The notes: generated by a model from the letters alone, not told the origin. A stretch of DNA of 64,000 bases from Paludibacter sp. (GCA_019163375.1 JAFLKK010000019.1:308730-372729); one strand, 5' to 3'. Counted from the first letter of the stretch, positions 43,239 through 52,988 are shown. Program-made: numbers and translations.

Positions 43239-43802
43239 ATGAAGTACTTAATTGTCGGACTGGGCAATATTGGTAACGAATACCAGGATACCCGCCACAA
43301 CATAGGTTTTACAATATTGGACGCTTTTGCTAAGGCGTCCAATGTTTTTTTTACTGAAAACCGTTACGGTGCAACTTGCGAAGTAAAAGTTAAGGGACGC
43401 ACTCTTATTTTACTAAAGCCGGCCACGTTTATGAATTTAAGTGGTAATGCTTTGCGTTATTGGATGCAGAAGGAGAAAATTGCCATTGAGAATGTGTTGG
43501 TAGTGGTGGATGATATTGCTTTGCCTTTTGGTACACTTCGATTGAAACCACAAGGATCGGATGCGGGTCATAATGGACTTAAAAATATACAGGAAATACT
43601 TGGTCATAATAATTATCCCCGTTTGCGATTTGGCATTGGAAGTGATTTTTCTAAAGGTCGCCAGGTGGAATATGTGCTTGGAAAATGGACTGCTGAACAA
43701 ACTGCGGCAATACCTGAACGTGCGGAGCGTTGTGCGGAAATAATTCAGAGCTTCTGCTTGGCCGGTATGCAATTGACCATGACTCAGTTTAATGGGAAGT
43801 AG
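43239..43802 (+). CDS. pth: Peptidyl-tRNA hydrolase
   Basis: A 187-residue enzyme that rescues tRNA from peptidyl-tRNA. It has [20 protein letters not shown] (catalytic His in RHN), [40 protein letters not shown] and [13 protein letters not shown]. Full length. It is in an operon with rplY. Confidence 0.97.
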   Translation: MKYLIVGLGNIGNEYQDTRHNIGFTILDAFAKASNVFFTENRYGATCEVKVKGRTLILLKPATFMNLSGNALRYWMQKEKIAIENVLVVVDDIALPFGTLRLKPQGSDAGHNGLKNIQEILGHNNYPRLRFGIGSDFSKGRQVEYVLGKWTAEQTAAIPERAERCAEIIQSFCLAGMQLTMTQFNGK

Positions 43803-43825
43803 ATAATTGGTTAATTGGTTAACTG

Positions 43826-43882
<57 letters not shown>

Positions 43883-44023
43883 CGACTGTTTTTTTATAAT
43901 TATATGATATTTAAATCAATACCCCGATGAATCTATTGGGCAGCTAACCATTCACCCAATTAACCAGTCATCCAATTAACGAATCAACGAATCAACTAAT
44001 TAACCAGTCACCCAGTCACCCAA

Positions 44024-44434
44024 ATGAAAACAGAAGTTCGTATCGATAAATGGCTTTGGGCAGTACGATTGTTCAAAACCCGTACGTTGGCTGCCGATGC
44101 TTGTAAAAAAGGCAAAGTTATTATTCAAAATGTACAGGTAAAACCATCACGGAATGTAAAAGTAGGAGATGTAGTTTCTATTAAGCGCAATCCGTTTTTG
44201 TTTTCATTTAAAGTGTTGGCACTTTCCGAAAACAGGATGAACGCTAAATTGGTTGCCGACTTTATGCTCAATGTAACTACTAAGGATCAACTGGAGCTTA
44301 TCGAATTGGCTAAATTAGCCGGAAATACAGGACGAGACAGAGGAGCGGGACGACCCACCAAAAAGGAACGACGCGATTTGGACGATTTTATAGAACCTGA
44401 TTTTGCCGACGAAGATGGCGATTGGGATTTCTAA
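44024..44434 (+). CDS. S4-domain RNA-binding protein, Hsp15 (HslR) family
   Basis: A 136-residue protein with an S4 domain at residues 3-65: RIDKWLWAVRLFKTRTLAAD, ACKKGKVIIQNVQVKPSRNV. The basic, then acidic tail (GRDRGAGRPTKKERRDLDDF) is typical. E. coli Hsp15 binds stalled 50S subunits carrying nascent chains; a similar role is inferred. It precedes the DUF4924 gene. Confidence 0.88.
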   Translation: MKTEVRIDKWLWAVRLFKTRTLAADACKKGKVIIQNVQVKPSRNVKVGDVVSIKRNPFLFSFKVLALSENRMNAKLVADFMLNVTTKDQLELIELAKLAGNTGRDRGAGRPTKKERRDLDDFIEPDFADEDGDWDF

Positions 44435-44496
44435 TCCGGTTGAATCGCAAAACTGTTGAATCGGTGAACTAATAACTTTTACTGATAACTGAAACT

Positions 44497-45045
44497 ATGT
44501 TTATAGCTCAAAAACTTAAGAAAGAAAATATCTGTGAATACTTGCTGTATATGTGGCAGGTAGAGAATTTAATTCGTGCATTCAAGCTCGATTTGGAAGC
44601 TATCAACACTAATATTATAGCTCCGTATCCGGTGGAGGATACCGAAAAAAAGACATTATACGAGTGGTACGAAAGTCTGATTGAAATGATGCGATTGGAA
44701 AATGTTCAGGAAAATGGTCATTTACAATTGAATACCAATGTTATTTTAGAACTGGATGAACTACATACTTTGTTGCTAAAATCCGGTAAAGAGGTGGGTT
44801 ATAACTCAAAGTTTTATCACGTGCTTCCATTTATTTCGCAGCTTCGATCTCAACAAACTGATCCTCAGATTACTGATGTGGAACTTTGTTTTAATTTTCA
44901 GTATGGAATAATGCTTTTGCGCATGAAAAAAGCTGAGATTTCACCCGAAACACTTCAGGCCCAAACTGAAATCAGTAAATTTATGGTGTTACTGGCCAGA
45001 AATTACCAATTATATAAATCAGGCGAGTTGGATTTAGAAAACTAA
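44497..45045 (+). CDS. DUF4924 family protein
   Basis: A 182-residue helical cytoplasmic protein, MFIAQKLKKENICEYLLYMW with NLIRAFKLDLEAI. It fits a Bacteroidetes-specific family of unknown function (recognised from the N-terminal pattern). It is co-directional with the S4 gene (62-base gap). No catalytic motif is seen. Confidence 0.8.
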   Translation: MFIAQKLKKENICEYLLYMWQVENLIRAFKLDLEAINTNIIAPYPVEDTEKKTLYEWYESLIEMMRLENVQENGHLQLNTNVILELDELHTLLLKSGKEVGYNSKFYHVLPFISQLRSQQTDPQITDVELCFNFQYGIMLLRMKKAEISPETLQAQTEISKFMVLLARNYQLYKSGELDLEN

Positions 45046-45085
45046 ACTAATACTCTGATTGTTCTTCTATTTTACATATTATTGT

Positions 45086-45093
45086 TATTTTTG
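45086..45093 (+). promoter_or_regulatory. -7 box (TATTTTTG) for rmlA-rmlC-rmlD
   Basis: A TAnnTTTG match 46 bases before the rmlA ATG. Confidence 0.55.
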
Positions 45094-45139
45094 GAGTCAA
45101 AATAAGATTTCTACTTATAAATACTAAAACTAAGCATAT

Positions 45140-46027
45140 ATGAAGGGAATTGTTCTAGCCGGTGGGTCTGGCACACGTTTATATCCGATTACAAAAAGTA
45201 TCTCGAAACAAATCATTCCGGTGTATGATAAACCAATGATATACTATCCGTTGTCGGTATTGATGCTGGCCGGAATACGCGAAATACTTATTATTTCTAC
45301 ACCTCACGATATTCATTTATATGAAAATTTGTTGGGAAATGGCGATGATTTAGGAATCAAATTAGAATATGCCATTCAACCTTCGCCCGATGGTTTGGCA
45401 CAAGCATTTATTATTGGCGAGCAATTTATTGGCAACGACAGCGTATGTATGGTGCTGGGTGATAATATCTTCTATGGTTTTGATTTTTCCCGTACGCTTC
45501 GCGAAGCAGCTACTTTGAAAGATGGAGCTACCGTTTTTGGTTACTATGTGAACGATCCTGAGCGTTACGGAGTGGCTGATTTTGATGAGAATGGAAAGGT
45601 GCTGAGCCTGGAAGAAAAACCATTGCACCCCAAATCGAACTATGCTGTAACAGGTTTGTATTTTTATAGCAATGATGTCGTAGAAAAATCGAAAAATTTA
45701 AAACCGTCGAAACGTGGAGAATTGGAGATTACCGATTTGAACCGATTGTATTTGGAGGAAGAGCGACTTAGCATGAAAATGATGGGACGTGGAATGGCGT
45801 GGCTCGATACCGGTACGCATGATAGTTTGTTGGAGGCTTCAAATTTTATTGCTACCATCGAAAATCGTCAGGGTTTGAAAGTGGCTTGTTTAGAGGAAAT
45901 TGCCTTCCGTTATGGTTATATCAATCGCGAGCAATTGCTAAAATTGGCTGAGCCTTTGAAGAAAAATCATTATGGTGAATATCTGATAAAGATAGCTAAC
46001 GAAAAGCAAGTTCATACTATTGATTAA
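45140..46027 (+). CDS. rfbA: Glucose-1-phosphate thymidylyltransferase
   Basis: A 295-residue RmlA: first step of dTDP-L-rhamnose synthesis, making dTDP-glucose. It has [50 protein letters not shown], and the C-terminal [20 protein letters not shown] and [18 protein letters not shown]. It forms an operon with rfbC (6-base gap) and rfbD. Confidence 0.97.
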   Translation: MKGIVLAGGSGTRLYPITKSISKQIIPVYDKPMIYYPLSVLMLAGIREILIISTPHDIHLYENLLGNGDDLGIKLEYAIQPSPDGLAQAFIIGEQFIGNDSVCMVLGDNIFYGFDFSRTLREAATLKDGATVFGYYVNDPERYGVADFDENGKVLSLEEKPLHPKSNYAVTGLYFYSNDVVEKSKNLKPSKRGELEITDLNRLYLEEERLSMKMMGRGMAWLDTGTHDSLLEASNFIATIENRQGLKVACLEEIAFRYGYINREQLLKLAEPLKKNHYGEYLIKIANEKQVHTID

Positions 46028-46033
46028 AGGAAA

Positions 46034-46582
46034 ATGGAAATAATAAAAACACCAATTGCTGATTTACTCATTATTAAGCCCCGCGTATTTGAAGATCCTC
46101 GTGGCTATTTTTGTGAAACGTATAATGCCGGTCGATTTAAAGAATTGGGCATAGATATAAACTTTTGTCAGGATAATCAATCAAAATCATCGTATGGAGT
46201 AATACGTGGACTGCATTATCAACTCAACCCGCAAAGTCAGTCGAAGTTAGTTTCGGCAGCACAAGGTTCGGTGTGGGATGTAGCAGTTGATTTACGTGCA
46301 GGATCACCTACTTTCGGACAATGGTACGGAGTGGAACTGTCGGAAGAGAATCACTTGCAATTTCTTATTCCACAGGGTTTTGCACATGGTTTTTCGGTAC
46401 TATCCGAAACTGCATTGTTTACCTATAAATGTGATAATTTTTATAGTCCCACTCTTGAACGTGGCATTTTGTATAATGATGTGGATTTGGCTGTCGACTG
46501 GAAAATTCCTGCTGATAAGGCAGTTATCTCAGAAAAAGATACAAAACATCCATTGTTCAAAAATGCAGAATTGAATTTTTAA
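46034..46582 (+). CDS. rfbC: dTDP-4-dehydrorhamnose 3,5-epimerase
   Basis: A 182-residue cupin, RmlC. It has FEDPRGYFCETYNAGRFKEL, NQSKSSYGVIRGLHYQLNP (active-site His), SVWDVAVDLRAGSPTFGQWY and IPQGFAHGFSVLSETALFTY. Middle gene of the rhamnose operon. Confidence 0.97.
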   Translation: MEIIKTPIADLLIIKPRVFEDPRGYFCETYNAGRFKELGIDINFCQDNQSKSSYGVIRGLHYQLNPQSQSKLVSAAQGSVWDVAVDLRAGSPTFGQWYGVELSEENHLQFLIPQGFAHGFSVLSETALFTYKCDNFYSPTLERGILYNDVDLAVDWKIPADKAVISEKDTKHPLFKNAELNF

Positions 46583-46594
46583 AACAGAAACAGA

Positions 46595-47455
46595 ATGACT
46601 ACAATACTAATTACGGGATCTAACGGTCAGCTAGGCAACGAAATGCAACAAGCTGCTGTGCGTTTCCCCGATTTCAATTATATATACACTGATGTTGCCG
46701 AACTTGATATTTGCGATAAAGGTGCTTTGGATGCATTTGTAAAGGCAAACAATGTGAACGTTATAGTGAATTGTGCAGCCTATACTGCTGTGGATAAAGC
46801 TGAAGACGATGTTGAATTGTGTTACAAAATTAATCGAGATGCTGTTCGGAATATTGCCGAAGTGGCGACTGAAAACAAGGTGAAGGTAGTACATGTTTCT
46901 ACTGATTACGTTTTTGACGGAACTAACTATTTGCCATACACCGAGGATATGCCGGTTTGTCCTGCTACTGTTTATGGAAAATCGAAACTGGAAGGTGAGC
47001 AGGTACTTTTGGAGAATTGCAGGGAATCAGTGATTTTACGCACTGCCTGGTTGTATTCTTCCTTTGGCAATAACTTCGTGAAAACGATGATAAAGCTTGG
47101 TACCGAGCGCGACTCTCTGGGTGTAATTTTCGATCAGGTAGGCACACCAACTTATGCTGCTGACCTTGCAGATGCAATTTTACAATTGCTTAGCAATAAG
47201 ACTTTTGTTCCCGGAATTTACCATTTCTCAGACGAAGGTGTTTGTAGTTGGTATGATTTTACGAAGACGATTCACCGCATGGCAAATATTACCTGCGATG
47301 TAAAACCTATTGAAACGAAGGACTATCCGGCACGTACGCCGCGTCCTCATTTTAGTGTGTTGAACAAAGGCAAGATAAAATCGACCTACGGAATAAGTAT
47401 TCCTCATTGGGAGGTGAGTTTGGAAAAATGCATTGGTTTATTGCATAATTCATAA
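46595..47455 (+). CDS. rfbD: dTDP-4-dehydrorhamnose reductase
   Basis: A 286-residue extended SDR, RmlD. It has ILITGSNGQLGNEMQQAAV, NCAAYTAVDKAEDD, HVSTDYVFDGTNYLPYTEDM, the YGKSKLEGE catalytic Tyr-Lys, and the C-terminal RTPRPHFSVLNKGKIKS. Last step of dTDP-L-rhamnose synthesis. rfbB (the 4,6-dehydratase) is absent from the operon and must lie elsewhere. Confidence 0.97.
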   Translation: MTTILITGSNGQLGNEMQQAAVRFPDFNYIYTDVAELDICDKGALDAFVKANNVNVIVNCAAYTAVDKAEDDVELCYKINRDAVRNIAEVATENKVKVVHVSTDYVFDGTNYLPYTEDMPVCPATVYGKSKLEGEQVLLENCRESVILRTAWLYSSFGNNFVKTMIKLGTERDSLGVIFDQVGTPTYAADLADAILQLLSNKTFVPGIYHFSDEGVCSWYDFTKTIHRMANITCDVKPIETKDYPARTPRPHFSVLNKGKIKSTYGISIPHWEVSLEKCIGLLHNS

Positions 47456-47505
47456 GGCATAATTTTATTTAGATATTACCGGATAGAACAAGATAGCTAT
47501 AAAAT

Positions 47506-47542
47506 AAAAAACTCATCAGCATTGTAAGTTGATGAGTTTTTT
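47506..47542 (+). terminator. Terminator of the rhamnose operon
   Basis: AAAAAACTCATCA-N-TGATGAGTTTTTT hairpin followed by T residues, about 50 bases after the rfbD stop. It overlaps the upstream ATG of the next track ORF, which argues for the downstream start. Confidence 0.85.
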
Positions 47543-47602
47543 GTGAAATCAGAGTCATATTTTATTTCTTCATTATACATTTTTTATTTATACATTTTCT
47601 TC

Positions 47603-49237
47603 ATGTTATCAGTTGACGCACTTACCGTAGAGTTTGGAGGACAGCCTCTTTTTCAGGATATATCTTTTGTAATAAACGAAGGCGATCGTATTGCTCTTAT
47701 GGGCAAGAACGGTGCGGGGAAGTCTACTTTGCTCAAAATTCTATCGGGCACGCGCGAACCAACCCGAGGTTCAATTTCTTACCCAAAGGAGCTGGTGGTG
47801 GCTTATCTGCCTCAACATTTGCTAACCGAAGATACACGAACTGTATTTGAAGAAACTGCTACGGCTTTTTCGGCCATCACCGAAATGGAATCGAAGATTG
47901 CGGAGCTTAATGAGCAACTGACCATAAGAACCGATTACGAGTCGGATAGTTACATGGAGCTGATAGAACAAGTTTCGGCATTGAGCGAACAGTTTTACAG
48001 CATTGAGGAGATAAATTACGATGCAGATATTGAAAAAACCTTGTTGGGATTAGGTTTCGAACGTAAGGATTTCACACGCAAAACATCCGAACTAAGTGGT
48101 GGATGGCGAATGCGTATTGAATTGGCCAAAATTTTGCTTCGTCGCCCTGATGTAATTCTACTCGATGAGCCTACCAATCACCTGGATATTGAATCTATTC
48201 AATGGTTGGAAGAATTTTTGATTAATTCGGCTAAAGCGGTGGTGGTTATTTCGCACGACAGGGCATTTGTAGACAATATTACCACGCGAACCATAGAAGT
48301 AACTATGGGACGAATTTATGACTATAAAGCCAAGTATTCGCACTATTTGGAGTTACGCAAGGAACGTCGAGAACAACAACAAAAACAATACGACGAACAA
48401 CAAAAGTTTATTGCCGAAACGACCGATTTTATAGAACGCTTTAAAGGAACCTATTCCAAAACGAATCAGGTACAATCGCGTGTGAAAATGTTGGAGAAAC
48501 TACCACTTTTGGAAGTGGACGAAGAAGATTCGTCTGCTTTGCGTTTAAAGTTTCCACCGTCACCACGCTCGGGAAATTATCCTGTAACTGCCGAGAATGT
48601 TGGTAAAATATACGGAGAAAAGCGCATTTTTGAGAATGCCAATTTTATGATTGAGCGTGGTGAAAAGATTGCTTTTGTAGGTAAAAACGGTGAAGGTAAA
48701 TCTACCCTGGTGAAATGTATTATGCAGGAGATTGAGCACGAAGGAGTGCTGACGCTTGGTCATAATGTGAAGATTGGCTATTTTGCTCAAAATCAAGCTT
48801 CTTTGTTGGAAGAGAATCTTACCGTTTTCCAAACTATCGACGATGTGGCTGTGGGAGATATCCGCAATAATATCAAGAACCTGTTGGGTGCATTTATGTT
48901 TGGTGGAGATGCTTCTTTCAAGAAAGTGAAAGTGCTTTCGGGTGGTGAACGTACACGTTTGGCAATGATAAAACTGCTGCTTGAACCTGTCAACCTGCTT
49001 ATTCTCGATGAGCCTACCAATCACCTTGATATGAAAACAAAGGATATTCTGAAACAAGCTTTGGTTGATTTCGACGGCACCATTATCGTTGTGTCGCACG
49101 ACCGTGATTTTCTTGACGGACTGGTGACAAAGGTGTACGAATTCGGCAACCAAAAAGTAACTGAGCACTTAGAAGATATTTACGGTTTCCTTGCCAAAAA
49201 GAAAATGGAAAATCTGAGAGAAATTGAACGCAAATAA
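47603..49237 (+). CDS. ABC-F family ATP-binding protein
   Basis: A 544-residue cytoplasmic protein with two ABC domains and no membrane part. I start at 47603 (MLSVDALTVEFGGQPLFQDI), because the track's first 20 residues include terminator sequence. Walker A: ALMGKNGAGKSTLLKI and FVGKNGEGKSTLVK; signatures SELSGGWRMRIELAKILL and VLSGGERTRLAMIKLLL; Walker B VILLDEPTNHLD and LLILDEPTNHLD. The inter-domain linker (KERREQQQKQYDEQQKFIAE) and lack of a long C-terminal coil suit the Uup/YbiT/EttA group of ribosome-acting factors. Its exact subfamily, and any antibiotic-protection role, is open. Confidence 0.92.
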   Translation: MLSVDALTVEFGGQPLFQDISFVINEGDRIALMGKNGAGKSTLLKILSGTREPTRGSISYPKELVVAYLPQHLLTEDTRTVFEETATAFSAITEMESKIAELNEQLTIRTDYESDSYMELIEQVSALSEQFYSIEEINYDADIEKTLLGLGFERKDFTRKTSELSGGWRMRIELAKILLRRPDVILLDEPTNHLDIESIQWLEEFLINSAKAVVVISHDRAFVDNITTRTIEVTMGRIYDYKAKYSHYLELRKERREQQQKQYDEQQKFIAETTDFIERFKGTYSKTNQVQSRVKMLEKLPLLEVDEEDSSALRLKFPPSPRSGNYPVTAENVGKIYGEKRIFENANFMIERGEKIAFVGKNGEGKSTLVKCIMQEIEHEGVLTLGHNVKIGYFAQNQASLLEENLTVFQTIDDVAVGDIRNNIKNLLGAFMFGGDASFKKVKVLSGGERTRLAMIKLLLEPVNLLILDEPTNHLDMKTKDILKQALVDFDGTIIVVSHDRDFLDGLVTKVYEFGNQKVTEHLEDIYGFLAKKKMENLREIERK

Positions 49238-49260
49238 TGTTGATCAAATAGAGTATTGAG

Positions 49261-49296
49261 CATAGCCCCAACCGATAAGGAAGGGGCTATGTTTTT
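49261..49296 (+). terminator. Terminator of the ABC-F gene
   Basis: CATAGCCCC-N-GGGGCTATG hairpin followed by TTTTT, 23 bases after the stop. Confidence 0.85.
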
Positions 49297-49325
49297 ATAG
49301 AGTTGAAATTTGCATACTTTACAAC

Positions 49326-49363
49326 GCATTGCGCCTGAAAATCAGAAGATTTAGGCGCAATGC
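49326..49363. repeat. Inverted repeat next to the distal att-like site
   Basis: An 11-bp perfect inverted repeat, GCATTGCGCCT / AGGCGCAATGC, with a 16-base loop, followed by TCGTTTT. It lies directly beside the 16-bp direct repeat. It may be a second terminator or part of a recombination site. Confidence 0.6.
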
Positions 49364-49365
49364 TC

Positions 49366-49381
49366 GTTTTAGTGGAGCTGG
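49366..49381 (-). other. Distal att-like copy of the ssrA 3' end
   Basis: GTTTTAGTGGAGCTGG is identical to 52480-52495, which is the 3' acceptor end of ssrA plus seven flanking bases, and is in the same orientation. Integrases commonly use the 3' end of tmRNA genes as attB and leave exactly such a distal duplicate. No integrase gene remains between the copies. Confidence 0.65.
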
Positions 49382-49836
49382 CACAGTATGTCTCCGTTTG
49401 TCCTATATGCAGATCTCGTACAATTGAGAACATAAATTAATTTTGCGCTACCATTTTAAAGCTTAATTCTATAAATCTCTATGCAGTTGATATGGCTAGT
49501 TTAGCGACACAATATAATGTCTTATTTCTTATTCAAATATATTGGTGTCCTACGCAGCTTTCTTGTTCTCAAATAACAATTGAATCTACCTCTCGAGATA
49601 GTTGTAGGTAATCGCCACTTCAGAAATCGGAATGTATCATCTGTCGGTATGGCTGGTATGCAGTACCGATATTATTGGAAAATTTCAAGAATTGTGGCAA
49701 AAGCATTATGGGACATGTAAGGGGATCACTGTATCGAAATAATTGTAGAAATATTTAAAGAGACTGAGGAGATAAAAAAAAAGTAAAAAGAGATGAAAAG
49801 ATATGCTAAAGAGGTTCAGTTATCCGATTTTGTTAT
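49382..49836. other. Non-coding, apparently decayed DNA inside the att-like repeats
   Basis: About 450 bases with no ORF of note and stops in all frames. Short coding-like fragments (e.g. minus strand IPISEVAITYNYLER around 49600) suggest decayed genes but match nothing I can name. It is AT-rich near 49760-49800. Confidence 0.5.
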
Positions 49837-49844
49837 TAGTTTTG
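49837..49844 (+). promoter_or_regulatory. -7 box (TAGTTTTG) for the GH2 gene
   Basis: A TAnnTTTG match 110 bases before the start codon, implying a leader of about 100 bases. Confidence 0.55.
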
Positions 49845-49953
49845 CATATGTAACACCTTCTGATTGATATTCAGAATACAACCAATTAATTAGCAGAAAG
49901 GTGAACGTAAAAGCTAAAATAACGAATTTGTTCGCGTTAAAAAAGGAATAATA

Positions 49954-52368
49954 ATGAAAAAACTAATTTTTCTGCTGTTTGTCGTTTGTACCACAAATGT
50001 ATTTGCACAAACTACTGTAAAAGAGCTCAACTCTTGGAAATTTTCGAAAGGCGAAAATACTGCGGCTTCTGCCGTTCGTTTTAATGATACTGCTTGGGAG
50101 ACAGTTACTGTGCCGCACGACTGGGCAATCTATGGTCCATTCGACAAAGAGATAGATAAGCAAGTGGTGAAGATTGAGCAAAACAACGAGCAATCGGCTA
50201 CCGAAAAAACCGGACGAACAGGTGCACTGCCTTTTATTGGTGTGGGTTGGTACCGAACCAAAGTGACTTTGCCTGAATTCACCACCGATAAGCAGGTGAT
50301 TCTCGCGTTTGACGGTGCTATGAGCAATGCACAGGTATTTGTCAATGGCGAGAAAGTAGGCAGTCGACCTTACGGATACAGTTATTTTTATTTTGATATT
50401 AGTTCTTATCTCAATTCAGGGGCGGAAAATAGCATTGCGGTTCGTTTGGAGAATCATTCATTTTCGTCTCGTTGGTATCCGGGTGCCGGTTTGTACCGAA
50501 AGGTAAAATTAATTGTGAAAAACAATACGAGTTTTAAACAATGGGGGCAATACATTACTACTCCTTACGTGTCGGATCAACTGGCAAAAGTAAATATTCG
50601 TTCGCAGGTGCAGGGCGAAAACCTTACTATTAAAACCATTATTCGTGATGCAGAGGGCAAAGTGGTAGCAGAGAATAAGATAGTTGATCGGTTTGCCGAT
50701 GAGCTGGAACAAAACCTAGGCGTAAAAAATCCTCGTTTATGGAGTCCGGAAACACCTTACCTCTATACAGCTGAGCTGCAACTTTATCAGGGAGACATGC
50801 TGAAAGATACCGAAATAGTCCGTTTTGGAATTCGGACCATAAAATACAGCGCTGATAAAGGCTTTGAACTCAACGGTAAAACCACAAAGTTTAAGGGGGT
50901 ATGTCTACATCATGATTTAGGTCCTATCGGAACAGCGGTAAATAGAGCAGCACTTCGTCGTCAGTTAACGATTCTGAAGGATTTGGGTTGCAATGCCATC
51001 CGTTCTTCGCATAATATGCCATCGTTCGAGCAATTAGAGCTTTGCGACGAAATGGGATTTCTTTTTCTTGCCGAAAGTTTTGATGAATGGAAGAAACCAA
51101 AGGTAAAAAACGGTTACAATCTGTATTTTGATGAATGGGCTGAAAAGGATATGGTTAATCTTGTGCATGCTACCCGCAATCACCCCTGTATTGTGATGTG
51201 GAGTTCGGGGAATGAAGTTCCCGATCAGTGGGGCGAGGCAGGTGTAAAACGTGCCAAATGGCTGCAGGATATTTTTCATCGCGAAGACCCTACACGACCC
51301 GTCACCGTGGGAATGGATCAGGTAAAAGCAACAATGGCTTCAGGTTTCGGAGCCTTACTGGATGTTCCCGGATTGAATTATCGTGTTCATTTGTACGAAG
51401 AAGCCTATAAATCGTTTCCTCAGGGATTTATTTTGGGCTCTGAAACGGCATCTACTGTCAGTTCACGCGGTGTGTATAAGTTTCCGGTTGTGAAACAGGC
51501 CGAGAAAACCTACAATGATTTGCAATGTTCTTCGTATGATATGGAGTGCTGTAATTGGTCAAACCTTCCCGATGATGATTTTGTGATGCAGGATGATAAG
51601 CCCTGGGTGATTGGCGAATTTGTGTGGACCGGATTTGATTACCTGGGCGAACCAACGCCTTATGATAATTTCTGGCCTTCACGCAGCTCCTATTTTGGGA
51701 TGTGCGATTTGGGCGGCCTTCCTAAAGACAGGTATTATCTTTATCGCAGTCGTTGGAACACGAAAGACGAGACACTACACATTTTGCCACACTGGACATG
51801 GCCGGGTCGCGAAGGTGAAGTAACACCGGTTTTTGTTTATACCAATTACAACAGTGCTGAACTCTTTGTAAATGGAAAAAGTCAGGGTATTCAGAAAAAA
51901 AACAATGATACCAAACAGAATCGTTACCGATTGATGTGGATGAACGTGAAGTATGAACCGGGGGTGGTAAAAGTTGTGGCTTATGACGATGCAGGAAAAG
52001 CAGTAGCCGAAAAATCGGTCACTACTGCCGGCAAACCTTACGGAATCCGGCTGGAGTCCGACCAAAAAACAATTAATGCAAATGGTGCAGACCTGTGTTA
52101 CGTTACTGCCACCATCGTAGATAAAAATGGAATCCCTTGTCCAACAGCTTCTAATCAGTTACAGTTTAGAACGAATGGCGCAGGCACATTTAGAGCTGCC
52201 TGTAATGGTGATGCCACCTCATTAGAACAGTTTCATTTACCGACCATGAAAGCTTTCAGTGGTAAAGTAGTCGTATTGGTTCAGTCAACAACTATTGCCG
52301 GCAATATAGAACTTACGGTCTCGGGTACAGGATTAAAAACAGAAAAGATAGCGTTATATTCCAGATAA
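49954..52368 (+). CDS. Secreted glycoside hydrolase family 2 (beta-galactosidase-like)
   Basis: An 804-residue exported enzyme with signal peptide MKKLIFLLFVVCTTNVFAQ. Order: sugar-binding jelly roll (HDWAIYGPFDKE, GVGWYRTKVTLPEF, FVNGEKVGSRPYGY), Ig-like domain, TIM barrel (NAIRSSHNMPSFEQLELCDE), a C-terminal DUF4982-like domain and an invasin/Ig-like end. The acid/base Glu is in MWSSGNEVPDQWG (about residue 420), the nucleophile in IGEFVWTGFDYLGEP (about residue 555). Likely exo-beta-galactosidase or beta-glucuronidase on plant or host glycans. It lies alone between the att-like repeats, so it may be cargo of an old island. Confidence 0.93.
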   Translation: MKKLIFLLFVVCTTNVFAQTTVKELNSWKFSKGENTAASAVRFNDTAWETVTVPHDWAIYGPFDKEIDKQVVKIEQNNEQSATEKTGRTGALPFIGVGWYRTKVTLPEFTTDKQVILAFDGAMSNAQVFVNGEKVGSRPYGYSYFYFDISSYLNSGAENSIAVRLENHSFSSRWYPGAGLYRKVKLIVKNNTSFKQWGQYITTPYVSDQLAKVNIRSQVQGENLTIKTIIRDAEGKVVAENKIVDRFADELEQNLGVKNPRLWSPETPYLYTAELQLYQGDMLKDTEIVRFGIRTIKYSADKGFELNGKTTKFKGVCLHHDLGPIGTAVNRAALRRQLTILKDLGCNAIRSSHNMPSFEQLELCDEMGFLFLAESFDEWKKPKVKNGYNLYFDEWAEKDMVNLVHATRNHPCIVMWSSGNEVPDQWGEAGVKRAKWLQDIFHREDPTRPVTVGMDQVKATMASGFGALLDVPGLNYRVHLYEEAYKSFPQGFILGSETASTVSSRGVYKFPVVKQAEKTYNDLQCSSYDMECCNWSNLPDDDFVMQDDKPWVIGEFVWTGFDYLGEPTPYDNFWPSRSSYFGMCDLGGLPKDRYYLYRSRWNTKDETLHILPHWTWPGREGEVTPVFVYTNYNSAELFVNGKSQGIQKKNNDTKQNRYRLMWMNVKYEPGVVKVVAYDDAGKAVAEKSVTTAGKPYGIRLESDQKTINANGADLCYVTATIVDKNGIPCPTASNQLQFRTNGAGTFRAACNGDATSLEQFHLPTMKAFSGKVVVLVQSTTIAGNIELTVSGTGLKTEKIALYSR

Positions 52369-52430
52369 TAAGCTCTGCTTCTATTTTTTGAAAGAAAGGA
52401 TATTTTATAATCCGAGGAACAGAAAAACAT

Positions 52431-52464
52431 AAAAGCCCGCGAATCAATGATTTTGCGGGCTTTT
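52431..52464. terminator. Bidirectional terminator between GH2 gene and ssrA
   Basis: AAAAGCCCGC / GCGGGCTTTT stem with a 14-base loop, serving the convergent GH2 and ssrA transcripts. Confidence 0.85.
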
Positions 52465-52479
52465 ATTTTAATTGAAATG

Positions 52480-52495
52480 GTTTTAGTGGAGCTGG
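52480..52495 (-). other. att-like repeat at the ssrA 3' end
   Basis: The 16-bp GTTTTAGTGGAGCTGG overlaps the last nine bases of tmRNA and seven bases beyond. It is identical to 49366-49381. Confidence 0.65.
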
Positions 52496-52880
52496 AGGGA
52501 GTCGAACCCTCGTCCAAACAAGGAAATAATAAGCTTTCTACATGTTTATCTTCGCTTAAGTTTTCGAGTGTAGGCAAGACCGAAGCCACCAACCTGCACC
52601 TTATCCTTTTTATTTCATCGCGCCTCCAAGGCTAAGCGCAACTATCCCCGATTTAGCTGCATCTCCATATCAAATTGCCTCGAGGCGAGGGCATTTGGGA
52701 AATGTCTCGTTCTAGTACCTAGTACCAGAATTAAGCTTATCTACTGTGATTCGATTAAGCAGCAAGAGCGTAGTTATTTTCGCCAGTTATAAGTTTGTGT
52801 TCCGAGATTTACGAGCCAGCTTCACAACGCTCGACATGCTTACATATCAGTTCTACCTGCTGTCAAAACCAAACAGCCCC
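52487..52880 (-). ncRNA. ssrA: Transfer-messenger RNA (tmRNA)
   Basis: A 394-base one-piece tmRNA that rescues stalled ribosomes. The 5' end GGGGCTGTTTGGTTTTGACA pairs its GGGGCTG with CAGCTCC at the 3' end (one G-U), followed by discriminator A; CCA is not encoded. The T-arm GAGGGTTCGACTCCCTC is perfect. The tag frame reads GGC GAA AAT AAC TAC GCT CTT GCT GCT TAA, i.e. GENNYALAA, as in Porphyromonas-type Bacteroidetes. Boundaries come from the acceptor stem. The 62-residue plus ORF over it is a shadow. Confidence 0.97.
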
Positions 52881-52988
52881 TAGACTTATCTATCTAATTG
52901 ATTATCAATTGAACTTGATTTTAAATTAGTTCTTGGGTAGTCAAACTAGTAGTCAAAGACATTTTGTTGTCTTTATTTATTTCTTCCG

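Noticed and set aside
48560-49168. 202-residue minus ORF opposite the ABC-F gene
   Set aside because: Antisense shadow of the second ABC domain, with no recognisable family.
52447-52635. 62-residue plus ORF over ssrA
   Set aside because: It lies antisense to tmRNA, whose structure and tag frame are clear.
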